Origin: CAYRFQ01 sp964423615
GTDB lineage: Bacteria > Planctomycetota > Planctomycetia > Gemmatales > Gemmataceae
Assembly: GCA_964423615.1 (NCBI GenBank)
Contig: CAYRFQ010000026.1
Location: 30,032-94,031 of the forward strand
Length of the DNA: 64,000 nucleotides
Direction: 5' to 3'
The notes under the pieces were generated by a model. The model searched no databases. It was given only the letters and a program-made list of their open reading frames with translations, and was not told the DNA's origin. Each line of letters starts with the position of its first letter. The first letter of the stretch is position 1. Shown piece by piece: positions 63,635 to 64,000 of the stretch. A program made the translations under genes and the position numbers.

Positions 63635-63829
63635 ATGTCTTGGTTCTGCAAATCGTTGGTTCGGTTCTTGAAAGCCGAAGACGGACCAACAGCTGTCGAG
63701 TATGCCGTCATGCTTGCTTTGATCATCGTGGTTTGTGTCGCTGCCGTTGGAAGCATCGGGTCGAGAACTGACGAGATCTACCGCAACGAAATTTTGGCCA
63801 ACGCTCTCGATGCTGGGGGCTCTTCTTAA
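63635..63829 (+). CDS. Flp/Fap-type type IVb pilin
   Basis: 64 residues from ATG 63635, with AAGGGG about 8 bp upstream. A short basic leader (SWFCKSLVRFLKAEDG) is followed by the Flp signature PTAVEYAVMLALIIVVCV, in which Gly-Pro is the expected cleavage site and Glu-Tyr at +5/+6 are the conserved residues. The hydrophobic helix runs to about residue 45. The product is processed by a TadV-type peptidase and assembled into an adhesive Flp pilus by Tad proteins, which should lie to the right. Confidence 0.9.
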   Translation: MSWFCKSLVRFLKAEDGPTAVEYAVMLALIIVVCVAAVGSIGSRTDEIYRNEILANALDAGGSS

Positions 63830-63903
63830 CAAGCAAACACTCAAAAAGATCACTAACTACTTTCGTTCTTTGGCTCACTCACCCAGAAAAGGAGATGGAA
63901 CAG

Positions 63904-64000
63904 ATGACAAACTTTTTCAACCACGTAAAGACTTTCCTGAAGCGCGAAGATGGCCCAACGGCCGTCGAGTATGCCGTCATGCTCGCGTTGATCATCGTCG
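63904..64000 (+). CDS. second Flp-type pilin, 3' end outside window
   Basis: Starts at ATG 63904 with AAAAGGAG about 9 bp upstream; 32 codons are visible before the edge. The leader KTFLKREDG and PTAVEYAVMLALIIV are nearly the same as in the pilin 75 bp upstream, so the pair is a tandem duplication. The remaining residues are outside the window. Confidence 0.9.
   Translation, partial: MTNFFNHVKTFLKREDGPTAVEYAVMLALIIV

Overview
The window looks like a chromosomal segment of a planctomycete. Several families that are typical of, or largely confined to, that phylum occur together: a PSCyt2/PSD1 (DUF1549/DUF1553) protein, a PSCyt1-type cytochrome domain fused to WD40 repeats, a Tat-exported DUF1501 protein, a DUF1559 pseudopilin-like protein with a small lipoprotein, a TIGR03000-type protein with Cys-Tyr-Gly repeats, and a Ser/Thr kinase fused to a tubulin-like domain. 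The genus cannot be settled from the sequence alone. 

Layout. 1-10.75 kb (+ strand) is one operon: the end of a VWA/glutamine-amidotransferase-like protein, a 1501-aa membrane protein with a huge Lys/Glu coiled coil, a Gly/Asn/Gln-rich secreted protein, a squalene-cyclase-repeat protein and an NPCBM protein. This resembles the tail of the MoxR-DUF58-BatA clusters of planctomycetes. 11.6-18.1 kb (- strand) is an operon of PSCyt2/PSD1, cytochrome-WD40 and PPC-domain proteins. 18.6-23.4 kb holds a lipase-like hydrolase and small hypothetical genes separated by gene-poor DNA. 23.4-26.1 kb is a compact, AT-richer two-gene module: a membrane-anchored coiled-coil ParA-type ATPase overlapping a helical protein with three SAP/Rho-N-like repeats. 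This is my best candidate for an undescribed system. 26.3-42.5 kb is a mosaic of single genes: an MBL hydrolase, a VanZ protein, a Wzz-like protein, an HTTM-like membrane protein, DUF1559 plus lipoprotein, an EboD-like sugar-phosphate cyclase, a DUF151 nuclease, a membrane protein, DUF1501 and DUF1269. 43.5-50.1 kb carries a trypsin-like protein whose catalytic serine appears to be threonine, a membrane protein, and the 1321-aa kinase/tubulin-like fusion. 50.8-58.1 kb holds UbiA, a TPR lipoprotein, MiaE, a selenocysteine tRNA, a CoA-transferase beta subunit and split transketolase. 58.6-62.4 kb has a HEAT-repeat membrane protein, a secreted hypothetical and the Cys-Tyr-Gly protein. The right edge enters a Flp pilin cluster.

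A second signal cuts across the 46-60 kb part: a family of degenerate inverted repeats built from caagag/ctcttg and similar heptad-like units. They occupy many intergenic gaps, and two to three copies are read in frame inside the kinase/tubulin-like gene. This recalls Rickettsia palindromic elements.

Start sites were chosen by Shine-Dalgarno matches read directly from the sequence. Family assignments rest on recognised motifs, not on database searches.
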